Source: Pseudopedobacter sp035496935 (GTDB lineage Bacteria; Bacteroidota; Bacteroidia; Sphingobacteriales; Sphingobacteriaceae). From it: DNA of 64,000 nt. Location: positions 186,001 through 250,000 of the forward strand of contig DATJED010000014.1 of assembly GCA_035496935.1 (NCBI GenBank), in the 5' to 3' direction. The notes beneath the pieces are model-generated. The model was not told the origin of the DNA, did not search any database, and was given only the letters and a program-made list of their open reading frames with translations. Made by a program: the position numbers and the translations under genes. Each line of letters begins with the position of its first letter. The first letter of the stretch is position 1. This document shows positions 45,481-53,336 of this stretch, piece after piece.

Positions 45481-46065
45481 TTACCCCTCTTGCGATTTTT
45501 TTATTGCTGCTTCTTTCGCTGCTTTTCTTTCTGCTAATTGTGCTTCTAACTCTTCGCGTCTTAGCTCTGCCTCCTCTTCTGTCATATCCGCAAAATGGTA
45601 AGTCAAATCAGTGATTAAGGTAAAACTTCTATCGTACTGATTCGTCATCGTTATACATTCCGTTGGGCAAACTGTTGTGCATAAACCGCAGTACATACAT
45701 TTCGCCATGTCAATATCAAACTTTGGCGCATATAAACGTTTTACAGAACCGTCCGAAGTTTTACCAATGGCTTCTGTCGCCTTTATGCTTTCTATCTCGA
45801 TGCAATCTACGGGACAAATCTTCGCACATAAATCGCAAACAATGCAATCGTCAATTACAACATCCAATTGGTAACGCCCAACTTCAGGAACCGGTAATTG
45901 CTGATGCGGATATTGCACCGTTGCCACACCGTTCTGCTGTTCAAAATAATTTGGTTCTTTTACATTTCTTAATTTTTTGCTCTCGGTAGCGCCAAAAAAA
46001 TGCTTAATGGTAAGGGCTAACCCCTTCCATGCCGTTTTTAATCCGCTATAAGCTGTTTTAATCAT
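45481..46065 (-). CDS. nuoI: NADH-quinone oxidoreductase subunit I
   Basis: 194 residues. Two 4Fe-4S ferredoxin motifs, CIVCDLCAKICPVDCIEI and CMYCGLCTTVCPTECITM, carry clusters N6a and N6b, which pass electrons towards N2. A Glu/Lys/Ala-rich C-terminal tail is extra. The start codon directly follows the nuoH stop (no gap). Confidence 0.96.
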   Translation of the reverse strand: MIKTAYSGLKTAWKGLALTIKHFFGATESKKLRNVKEPNYFEQQNGVATVQYPHQQLPVPEVGRYQLDVVIDDCIVCDLCAKICPVDCIEIESIKATEAIGKTSDGSVKRLYAPKFDIDMAKCMYCGLCTTVCPTECITMTNQYDRSFTLITDLTYHFADMTEEEAELRREELEAQLAERKAAKEAAIKKSQEG

Positions 46066-47136
46066 TTAAAAAAGTAACAATTTCCAAATTCCAGAAATCA
46101 CCAAACACAAAAAAACCAATGGCGTTAATATTTTCCAACAAAGCGTCATTAACTGATCTACGCGTAAACGAGGCAAAGTCCATCTAATCCACATTTGTAT
46201 CCCCACAATGGTTAAGCATTTTACCATGATCCAAAAAATTCCCCAGAAAATTCCGGTGGTATATTCGGCAAGTTTTAAGCTTCCGATATTTGGCAATGGC
46301 GTGTTCCATCCTCCTAAAAACAAAGTAACCCCCAACATGGCCACCAAAAACATCATGGCATATTCGGCCAAAAATATAAATGCGAAACGTAAACCGGTAT
46401 ATTCTGTGTGGAAACCTCCTATTAATTCGGATTCCGCTTCGGGCAAATCAAACGGCGCCCTGTTACACTCTGCCAAAGAAGCAATAAAATAAATTAAATA
46501 AGCGATTAATAGATGTGGCGCCTGAAAAACATTCCAAGCTAAAATACCACCAATTTGATTCACATTTAAAAAGCCCAAAAAATTAATGCTTTCGGTAGCC
46601 AAAATCCCTTGATTATAATTGATAATTTGCAAATCTAAAGTCTGCGAAATCATTACCGCGGAGATAATAGCAAAACCGATTGGAATTTCGTAGGAAACCA
46701 TTTGTGCCACCGAACGCACCGCACCTAAAAGACTGTATTTATTGTTTGAACCCCAACCGGCCATTAAAATGCCCAAGGCTTCAATAGAAATGATTGCAAA
46801 AACGTAGAAAACACCGAGATTCATACTTGCCGGCACCAAACCCGGTGCCCAAGGCAAAGCCACAAAACCTAAATAAACGGCAACAAAAATAATCACCGGC
46901 GCTATGGTAAAAAGCACTTTATCTGCCAAAGCAGGCACAATGTATTCTTTTTGGATAAGCTTCAGGATGTCGGCAGCAGTTTGCAACCACCCATATTTAC
47001 CAACTTCCATTGGACCTAAACGGTCTTGCATAAATGCAGAAACCTTCCTTTCCGCATAAACACTAAAAAGCGAAAACACGGCTATAAAACCAAAAATGGT
47101 AAAGGCGACTAAAAAATATAGGAGATAAAAATTCAA
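46066..47136 (-). CDS. nuoH: NADH-quinone oxidoreductase subunit H
   Basis: 356 residues with about eight membrane helices. YAERKVSAFMQDRLGPMEVG, NRAPFDLPEAESELIGGFHT and RWTLPRLRVDQLMTLCWKIL are hallmark NuoH stretches. NuoH forms the quinone tunnel floor. No ATG exists between the upstream in-frame stop and the first helix, so the TTG at 47136 (MNFYLLYFLVAF) is the probable start. It is the first gene of the block; nuoA-G are not upstream of it here. Confidence 0.93.
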   Translation of the reverse strand: MNFYLLYFLVAFTIFGFIAVFSLFSVYAERKVSAFMQDRLGPMEVGKYGWLQTAADILKLIQKEYIVPALADKVLFTIAPVIIFVAVYLGFVALPWAPGLVPASMNLGVFYVFAIISIEALGILMAGWGSNNKYSLLGAVRSVAQMVSYEIPIGFAIISAVMISQTLDLQIINYNQGILATESINFLGFLNVNQIGGILAWNVFQAPHLLIAYLIYFIASLAECNRAPFDLPEAESELIGGFHTEYTGLRFAFIFLAEYAMMFLVAMLGVTLFLGGWNTPLPNIGSLKLAEYTTGIFWGIFWIMVKCLTIVGIQMWIRWTLPRLRVDQLMTLCWKILTPLVFLCLVISGIWKLLLF

Positions 47137-47159
47137 TCCGTATAGCTGTTTTTTCGCTG

Positions 47160-47167
47160 CAAAGCTA
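47160..47167 (-). promoter_or_regulatory. Putative -7 element before nuoH
   Basis: On the minus strand TAGCTTTG fits TAnnTTTG; a TTG lies 13 nt upstream, shorter than usual. It lies 23 bp before the nuoH start and would let nuoH-N be transcribed apart from nuoA-G. Confidence 0.35.
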
Positions 47168-47325
47168 ATTAATTTGGGCGCAATTTACGGAATCTCTACT
47201 AAATTAATAGACTTTTATTTTTTGGAGGTTTTACAGCTAATCGCAAAGCAATAATTTATGAACAAATATTATTAATCAAACCTCAAAAGCGAAGTTTATT
47301 TAAAAGAAAAACATATTTTTATCAG

Positions 47326-47757
47326 ATGAAGAAAAGCAAATTAATAATCGGTAGTATTTTAACATTGGCACTGGTTTATCTTATCACCCCATTAAGCGCA
47401 AAAAAACTAATAGAAGCTTATATTCTTGAACACGAAAATGATATCGCACTGAAACAAGCTGGCTCCCATAAGGGTGGTGGCGAAACAATTGGTTATAGTT
47501 TTTTTGCTAAGGCGAAAGATTTAAACCTGGTTTTCAGAAAGCGGGTGTTTAAACCGGGCTCGGCAATCGGTTATCATTTACAAAAAGAGGACGAGATTTA
47601 TTACATAGTAAGTGGTACAGGTGAAATGCAAATGAACGGAAAAACGTTTCCTGTTAAAGCGGGTGATGCGATTTTAACAAGACCAGGAAGCTCACACGGA
47701 TTAAAACAAACCGGAAAAGAAGATTTAACAATAATTATTAACTACGAAAAACACTAA
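47326..47757 (+). CDS. Cupin-domain protein, exported
   Basis: 143 residues. An N-terminal signal/anchor (IIGSILTLALVYLITPL) is followed by a single cupin_2 barrel: motif 1 PGSAIGYHLQKEDEIYYIVSG and motif 2 VKAGDAILTRPGSSHGLKQ with the metal-binding His and Glu residues present. The protein should bind a metal in the periplasm; its reaction or ligand is unknown. Convergent with the NlpE/META gene, overlapping by 4 bp. Confidence 0.8.
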   Translation: MKKSKLIIGSILTLALVYLITPLSAKKLIEAYILEHENDIALKQAGSHKGGGETIGYSFFAKAKDLNLVFRKRVFKPGSAIGYHLQKEDEIYYIVSGTGEMQMNGKTFPVKAGDAILTRPGSSHGLKQTGKEDLTIIINYEKH

Positions 47758-48527
47758 AAATAAACCGCTACAAACTTCGCCAACGGCGCTATTTTAGCTT
47801 TGTTCAAACTCAAGGTATCCGCATTATAGCTGTAATTATCTGCTTTTTCCAGCACCTTAAATAGCTCGTTTTCAGCATCAAGGTTAGGGCAAGCCATCAT
47901 AGTATGTAAAATCTGAGAGAAATGGATCCTGTTGCCCGGCAATAATTCGTAAGTACCGCCAAAACCGTTACATCCGCCATTGCCAGTTATTCTTTTATCC
48001 AATGATTTCAAGATCAAATGAGCTTCCCGCTCACCTTCGGCAGGTGGAGCAACTGGTCTTCCGTTAATTTCAACCAGTTTCCAGTATTTTTCTATTATTG
48101 GATTATTCTCCTTTTGTAAAATATACTTACTTGCTAACTCGCTCATCACGGGCTTCCCGTCTGAATTCAGCTGTATCAACTGATTTTCTCCAACTAAATA
48201 ATAGTGTGGGGAGCTCGCTTCTCCAGAGTTATCAAGTTTGATTCTGCCCCCGCTTTTGTCCCAACTAAAAGTTCCTTTCTGTACAAATGGTTTAGTAGTC
48301 TTGCCAAGATAAGAGGTTTCTAACTGATAGTTGTTATTGGTATCAATTCGTAAAATGGTTTGGATTCCCGCACAGTCGGCGCAAGGAGTTACGCCAGTGT
48401 AAACACCTTGCCAGTCGAGCGAGTTTTGACTGTTATGGGCATTATCAGCGATGTTTTGTGTGGATTTGCAAGCCGTAAAACTCGCTAGAAAAACAATAAA
48501 TGGTATAATAAGAATTTGATTTTTCAT
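47754..48527 (-). CDS. Lipoprotein with NlpE-like and META domains
   Basis: 257 residues. A lipoprotein signal ends at C20 (LASFTAC). Residues about 38-135 match the NlpE N-terminal domain with the CxxC pair C49/C52 (GVYTGVTPCADCAGIQTILR), and residues about 145-257 match a META/HslJ domain (WKLVEINGRPV, GNGGCNGFGGTYEL, MMACPN). NlpE senses surface adhesion and copper in enterobacteria; META domains are linked to heat and novobiocin resistance. The fusion suggests an envelope-stress role, which is inference. Confidence 0.87.
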   Translation of the reverse strand: MKNQILIIPFIVFLASFTACKSTQNIADNAHNSQNSLDWQGVYTGVTPCADCAGIQTILRIDTNNNYQLETSYLGKTTKPFVQKGTFSWDKSGGRIKLDNSGEASSPHYYLVGENQLIQLNSDGKPVMSELASKYILQKENNPIIEKYWKLVEINGRPVAPPAEGEREAHLILKSLDKRITGNGGCNGFGGTYELLPGNRIHFSQILHTMMACPNLDAENELFKVLEKADNYSYNADTLSLNKAKIAPLAKFVAVYF

Positions 48528-48541
48528 AAAACGTGTGATTA

Positions 48542-48748
48542 TTCAATAAACTTGACAAAGAGTTTGCCAACTTAAACCCAGTTATGGGGGGATGGTGGGC
48601 TAAGCGATACAGAAACTCAAATTAAAACCTCGTTATATACCGAGATTGATACAATCCCAATGCTTTACTTAAAAACATTTAAAGCAAAACACTTGTTTTA
48701 GCGCCAGAAGGAGAGTTTTTAAGCTTTAACAATCATGTTTTCCTTTAA
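48542..48748 (+). pseudogene. Possible decayed gene fragment
   Basis: Three consecutive plus-strand frames read protein-like sequence, joined by two frameshifts: FNKLDKEFANLNPVMGG (48542-48592), then GDGGLSDTETQIKTSLY and TIPMLYLKTFKAKHL (48588-48695), then VLAPEGEFLSFNNHVFL followed by TAA (48695-48748). The family was not recognised. It lies between the NlpE/META gene and the PUL esterase. The stretch is short, so chance is possible. Confidence 0.25.
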
Positions 48749-49533
48749 TCTTTCTTATGTGAAAACAACCAGGACAAAAGGTTTTTCTCTGCAAAAGCAC
48801 TATCCCAACTATTATGGTTTGCGTTTGGGTAAAGCGTCAGTTTAAATTCTGCATTACGTTTTTCTAATTCTTTGGCGATATTTTTTGTGAACTGCGGATC
48901 AACCACATCGTCTTTCTCTCCATGGAACAGCCATAAAGGAACATCTGCATATTTTTTAACATTTTTAGGATTATCTCCGCCACAAATCGCAAAAGCTGCC
49001 GCAAAGGTGTTTCTTTCTCTTCTCAACAATTCATAAGTTCCCATCCCGCCCATGGAAAGTCCGCCGAGATACAACCTAGTCTGATCCAGGTATGGTAACT
49101 TTTCTAGTTGGTCCATATATTTAGTCAATAACTTCATGGCTTTTGTAGGTTTTCCGCATGTTCTGAAATCAAAATACCGATTTCCTTTAGAGTCAGTAGT
49201 GATTTTTACATTTGCCCAATAGCTATCACTTCCGCATTGGGGGAAAACAACTACCGCTGGATAATTTTTCCGGAAATCAGGATTCAAAAACATTTTTGAA
49301 CCGTGAGTCAACTGCCTTTCATTATCTGAACCGCTTTCTCCTCTGCCATGTAAAAACAGCACCAAAGGATATTTATTTGTTGGATCAAAGTTTTCTGGAT
49401 ATAAGATTCTTAGTGGCAAGGTGTCGCCTTTAGAAACAAAAAGATCTTTCACGAAATCACTTTTAGTCTGCGACACTCCAAAAAACGGCATCAACAGCAG
49501 TATCCAAATTATTTTATTGCATTTTTTTTTCAT
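48745..49533 (-). CDS. Secreted alpha/beta-hydrolase (esterase/peptidase S9-like)
   Basis: 262 residues with a signal peptide (IIWILLLMPFFGVSQT). The fold is supported by PLVLFLHGRGESGSDNER (oxyanion region), the nucleophile elbow GLSMGGMGTYELL, an Asp in GEKDDVVDPQF and the catalytic His in PNANHNSWDSAF. It resembles the esterase D/PHB-depolymerase-like group. As the last gene of the PUL it may remove ester substituents from the glycan, but this is inference. Confidence 0.85.
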   Translation of the reverse strand: MKKKCNKIIWILLLMPFFGVSQTKSDFVKDLFVSKGDTLPLRILYPENFDPTNKYPLVLFLHGRGESGSDNERQLTHGSKMFLNPDFRKNYPAVVVFPQCGSDSYWANVKITTDSKGNRYFDFRTCGKPTKAMKLLTKYMDQLEKLPYLDQTRLYLGGLSMGGMGTYELLRRERNTFAAAFAICGGDNPKNVKKYADVPLWLFHGEKDDVVDPQFTKNIAKELEKRNAEFKLTLYPNANHNSWDSAFAEKNLLSWLFSHKKD

Positions 49534-49602
49534 GAGATGTAGTAGGTGCGTTATTATATTTTAATCTATCATAAAAATTAGAAAAACAACAGAAAAGAAT
49601 AT

Positions 49603-49610
49603 CAAACCTA
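49603..49610 (-). promoter_or_regulatory. Putative -7 element before the esterase
   Basis: On the minus strand TAGGTTTG matches TAnnTTTG, 70 bp before the esterase ATG. No TTG is seen at the -33 position, so it is weak; it would allow the esterase to be expressed apart from the GH3 gene. Confidence 0.3.
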
Positions 49611-49624
49611 TTGTTTGGTTATTG

Positions 49625-51928
49625 CTATTTAATCAGTTTAAAATCCGCTTCTTTTACATGGACCGAGCTATTTCCAACAAAAACTTTAAAATCACCAGGT
49701 TCCGAAACATACTTTAAATCGGCATTGTAAAATTTCAAAGTTTCTTCTGTGATTTTAAAAGTAAGGGTTTTACTTTCGCCTGCTTTTAACATTATTTTTT
49801 GAAAACCTTTTAATTCTTTTACGGGTCTTATGATAGAGCCCACCATATCTCTAATGTATAATTGAACCACTTCTTCGCCGGCTTTTGATCCAGAATTTCT
49901 CACATTAACAGTTACTTCTATGGTTTCAGAAGCTGTGATGGTGTTTTTGCTGAGTTTTGGTTCTGAGATTTCAAACGTAGTATAACTTAGTCCGTAACCG
50001 AAAGGATAAAGTGGCTCGTTGGTAACGTCTAAATAATTTGAACGGAATTTTTGGAACCACTTACCATCGGCCAAGGGGCGTCCTGTATTGTAATGATTGT
50101 AGTAAATCGGTATTTGTCCAACATTTTGCGGAAAAGTAACTGCTAACTTTCCCGATGGGTTAACATCACCAAATAAAACATCGGCAATTGCATGGCCTGT
50201 TTCTGAACCGCCAAACCATACATCTAAGATAGCGGGTACATTTTCATTTTCCCAAGATAAATCCAAAGGTCGTCCGTTAAACAACACCAGAACAACTGGC
50301 TTTCCTGTGGCCAGTAAAGCTTTTAACAGGCGTTGCTGGATTGCAGGAATTTGGATGTTGGTACGACTAGAACTTTCGCCACTCATTTCAGAACTTTCAC
50401 CTAAGGCAGCTACGACTACATCAGATTTTTTAGCAACGTCGACAGCTTCTTTGATCATTGTTTCTTCTGAACGTGTATCTCGCTTTATTTCACGCCCGAA
50501 CATGGTTGCTCGGGTTTGGTACTCGGCATCTTCCAAAAGGTTAGAACCAACCGCATAAGTTATTTTTGCACTATTGCCTACGGCAGATTCTAATCCCGTT
50601 TTTAAAGAAACGGCTTTACTTAAATCTGCAGAAACTGCCCAGGTGCCTGGCATATTCACTTTAGAATCTGCTAGTGGACCAATTAACGCAATATTTCCTG
50701 ATTTTTTTATGGGTAGCAGATTGTTTTGGTTTTTTAGCAATACAAAGCTTTTAGTGGCTGCATCCCGAACGGCGGCTCTGTTTGCTGTTGTATAAATTTT
50801 TGTTTTAGCCCTTTCTTCATTACAGTATTTATAAGGATCTTCAAACAAACCCAATTTGTATTTGGCTTCTAACACAAAGCGGCAAGCTCTATCAATGTCC
50901 TCGATTTTCACTTTTCCTTGTTCCAAAGATTGCTTAAGCGTAGTTAAAAAACCTTCGCCCACCATATCCATATCTACACCTGCCTTTAACGCTTTCGCTG
51001 ATACAGCCTGCAAATCGCCAAAACCATGATCAACCATTTCATTTATCCCGGTATAATCAGTAACAATTAAACCTGTGAAATTCCACTCGTTACGTAAAAC
51101 ATCCTGCATCAACCATTTGTTAGCTGTTGCCGGCACTCCGTCAACATCATTAAAAGACATCATTACGCTCCCTGCGCCAGCATCAATCGCTGCTTTGTAC
51201 GGTGGGAAATAGTTGTTGTACATCTTAATTTTGCTCATATCGGTTGTATTGTAATCCCTACCAGCTTCTGATGCTCCGTAGAGCGCAAAATGCTTTACAC
51301 AGGCCATCATGGTATTTACTTTGCTTAGGTCGTCGCCCTGATAACCGTGTACCATTGCTTTGGCAATCTCAGAACCTAGAAATGGATCTTCGCCACTGCC
51401 CTCCGCAATACGCCCCCAACGTGGGTCTCTTGAAATATCCACCATTGGCGAAAATGTCCAGTTAATACCATCTGCTGTAGCTTCTTCTGCTGCGATTTGT
51501 GCACTTCGTTGAATCAAAGGCATATCCCAAGTTGCTGCTAAAGCCAATGGGATTGGGAAAGCAGTTTTATAACCGTGGATAACATCCATGCCAAAAATCA
51601 ACGGGATTTTCAGACGCGTATGGTTTACCGCAAGCTCTTGTGCGGTGCGAATTTTTGCCGGAGTACTTAAACTGAAGAATCCACCAACTTGTCCGCTCTT
51701 AACTTTTTTTTCAATACCGGAATTTCCGGTTGAGCCAGTTATTGCTTCGCCACCGGTTAATAAATTGAGCTGACCAATTTTTTCATCCACCGTCATCTTT
51801 GCCATCAAGTCTGATAGGAAAGTATCCATTTTTGACGATGATGAATTTTGCGCTAACGGCTTTTTTTGTGCACAAGCGGCTAGTGTGGTTAATACAACCA
51901 ATGTGAAAAAACATTTAAGTATTTGCAT
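49625..51928 (-). CDS. Glycoside hydrolase family 3 beta-glucosidase, lipoprotein
   Basis: 767 residues. A lipoprotein signal ends at C19 (LTTLAAC followed by AQKK, no acidic residue at +2 to +4). GH3 N-terminal domain: GMDVIHGYKTAFPIPLALAA, WGRIAEGSGEDPFLGSEI and the nucleophile D291 in LIVTDYTGINEMVDHGF; C-terminal domain with LGESSEMSGESSSRTNI; then a Fn3-like domain (VRNSGSKAGEEVVQLYIRD). It should hydrolyse beta-glucosides exolytically in the periplasm. Next to two GH144-type glucanases it is probably the enzyme that turns sophoro-oligosaccharides into glucose (inference). Confidence 0.92.
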   Translation of the reverse strand: MQILKCFFTLVVLTTLAACAQKKPLAQNSSSSKMDTFLSDLMAKMTVDEKIGQLNLLTGGEAITGSTGNSGIEKKVKSGQVGGFFSLSTPAKIRTAQELAVNHTRLKIPLIFGMDVIHGYKTAFPIPLALAATWDMPLIQRSAQIAAEEATADGINWTFSPMVDISRDPRWGRIAEGSGEDPFLGSEIAKAMVHGYQGDDLSKVNTMMACVKHFALYGASEAGRDYNTTDMSKIKMYNNYFPPYKAAIDAGAGSVMMSFNDVDGVPATANKWLMQDVLRNEWNFTGLIVTDYTGINEMVDHGFGDLQAVSAKALKAGVDMDMVGEGFLTTLKQSLEQGKVKIEDIDRACRFVLEAKYKLGLFEDPYKYCNEERAKTKIYTTANRAAVRDAATKSFVLLKNQNNLLPIKKSGNIALIGPLADSKVNMPGTWAVSADLSKAVSLKTGLESAVGNSAKITYAVGSNLLEDAEYQTRATMFGREIKRDTRSEETMIKEAVDVAKKSDVVVAALGESSEMSGESSSRTNIQIPAIQQRLLKALLATGKPVVLVLFNGRPLDLSWENENVPAILDVWFGGSETGHAIADVLFGDVNPSGKLAVTFPQNVGQIPIYYNHYNTGRPLADGKWFQKFRSNYLDVTNEPLYPFGYGLSYTTFEISEPKLSKNTITASETIEVTVNVRNSGSKAGEEVVQLYIRDMVGSIIRPVKELKGFQKIMLKAGESKTLTFKITEETLKFYNADLKYVSEPGDFKVFVGNSSVHVKEADFKLIK

Positions 51929-52004
51929 AGTATGTAAGTTTAAGGCAACAGCTGAAATAAAGGGTAAAAGCTAGGTGCCGTATTTGATTTACGCCCTTTT
52001 CTTC

Positions 52005-53333
52005 TTAATTCTTAATATATGGACTAGAAAAACCGAGTTTTTTTAAGCCTGCTTGCACATCTTCATCGGCCATAAATAATTTCCATAATAAACCTGAGCG
52101 GTAATTTTCTATCATCACCACCTGTGTTCCTTGGTCTATTCCTAAATATCTTTGTGGATACCAATTTTCGCTTTCGCTGAAGGCATCGTAAAAACCATAT
52201 TTGCCCCATATTTTTTCTTTTTTATCGGTATACCAATGTCTCATGGCTGCCAAAGACTGCTCTGGTGTATAAATAATGGAAGCAATAGCTGCATTTGGAG
52301 CAATAACACCCAAATCTCGGTCGTTTTGTGGCGCATGCCCGGCATAGCCTTGCACTGAATAACTGGAAGTTAAGCCCCAACTATCAGCCCCGTAACCTTT
52401 ATAATTTAGCGGGTTATCCACACACCATTGATAATTGATGAGCGCCTGATTCTTTGATTCCACACCGTAATCGCCATAAGCATCTTTTAAACCATTTGGG
52501 TTTAAACCGAGGTAAGAATAATGCGCCCAGAAAAGTGGACCACCGTTTTTGGTACCTTGATGCACAAATTGCAAAGGAATATTTTGATAGCTATGTGGAG
52601 ATTTAATTTTACCGCTCATTGCCCAACCTTCATCGTACACTTTTTTGGTGATCCCGTGAGTGGGCGATGCGCCGGCCATTACATATGTTATCAAACATTC
52701 GTTATAACCCTGTAACGGAAAGTTCATTTTCCATTGGTAGTTTGGGCTCCAGTGCCAGTATAAGGTATTCTGATTGTTGGTGTAGAAATTAAAATCAATT
52801 CCTTTCCACAGTTCATCTGCCAAAGCGGAGAGTGCTTTTTCTTGCGCATTGCCATTTTTGAAATATTGCTTTACGCAGATCAAAGCTTGCGCAACAAAAG
52901 AAGTTTCGACCAAATCGGCACCATCGTCAAATTTTGAGAACGGCTTGGTTTTTCCGGTTTCGCCATAAAGCCAATGTGGCCAAGCACCGTGAAAACGGTC
53001 GGCGGTTTTAAGAAAGTTTAAAATTTTTGTAAGCCGTTGCGTTCCCTCGGCTCTGGTTATAAATTTACGATCGATAGCTGCAATAATCCCCATCATCCCA
53101 AAACCGGTAGCTCCAGTTGCTACAATATTGGTTTCGTAATTCGGCTGATCCAGGTTTATCCGTTCACGGGCAGCACCAGAGTTTTTCTCTGCGCCATCCC
53201 AAAAATATTGGAAAGTTTGATATTGTACGGTATCTAAAAGTTGCTCATCAGTTAGTTGCTGACCTGCCATCTTTCGGTTGCCTGTACAGGAAACGGCTAA
53301 AAGCCCAGTTAATAGGTATATAAGTATCCTCAT
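52005..53333 (-). CDS. GH144-type beta-1,2-glucanase, smaller paralogue
   Basis: 442 residues. Lipobox ends at C16 (GLLAVSC), followed by TGNRK without acidic residues. The Glycoamylase (PF10091)/GH144 alpha/alpha-barrel is visible throughout: QYQTFQYFWDGAEKNSGAAR, FHGAWPHWLYGETG, FDDGADLVETSFVAQAL, NTLYWHWSPNYQW, QGYNECLITYVMA, and GIDQGTQVVMIENYRSGLLW at the end. D136, D140, E143 and E212 match in spacing the residues Asp135, Asp139, Glu142 and Glu211 I recall for the Chitinophaga endo-beta-1,2-glucanase. Likely cuts beta-1,2-glucan oligosaccharides in the periplasm. 3 bp after the larger paralogue. Confidence 0.87.
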   Translation of the reverse strand: MRILIYLLTGLLAVSCTGNRKMAGQQLTDEQLLDTVQYQTFQYFWDGAEKNSGAARERINLDQPNYETNIVATGATGFGMMGIIAAIDRKFITRAEGTQRLTKILNFLKTADRFHGAWPHWLYGETGKTKPFSKFDDGADLVETSFVAQALICVKQYFKNGNAQEKALSALADELWKGIDFNFYTNNQNTLYWHWSPNYQWKMNFPLQGYNECLITYVMAGASPTHGITKKVYDEGWAMSGKIKSPHSYQNIPLQFVHQGTKNGGPLFWAHYSYLGLNPNGLKDAYGDYGVESKNQALINYQWCVDNPLNYKGYGADSWGLTSSYSVQGYAGHAPQNDRDLGVIAPNAAIASIIYTPEQSLAAMRHWYTDKKEKIWGKYGFYDAFSESENWYPQRYLGIDQGTQVVMIENYRSGLLWKLFMADEDVQAGLKKLGFSSPYIKN

Positions 53334-53336
53334 TAT

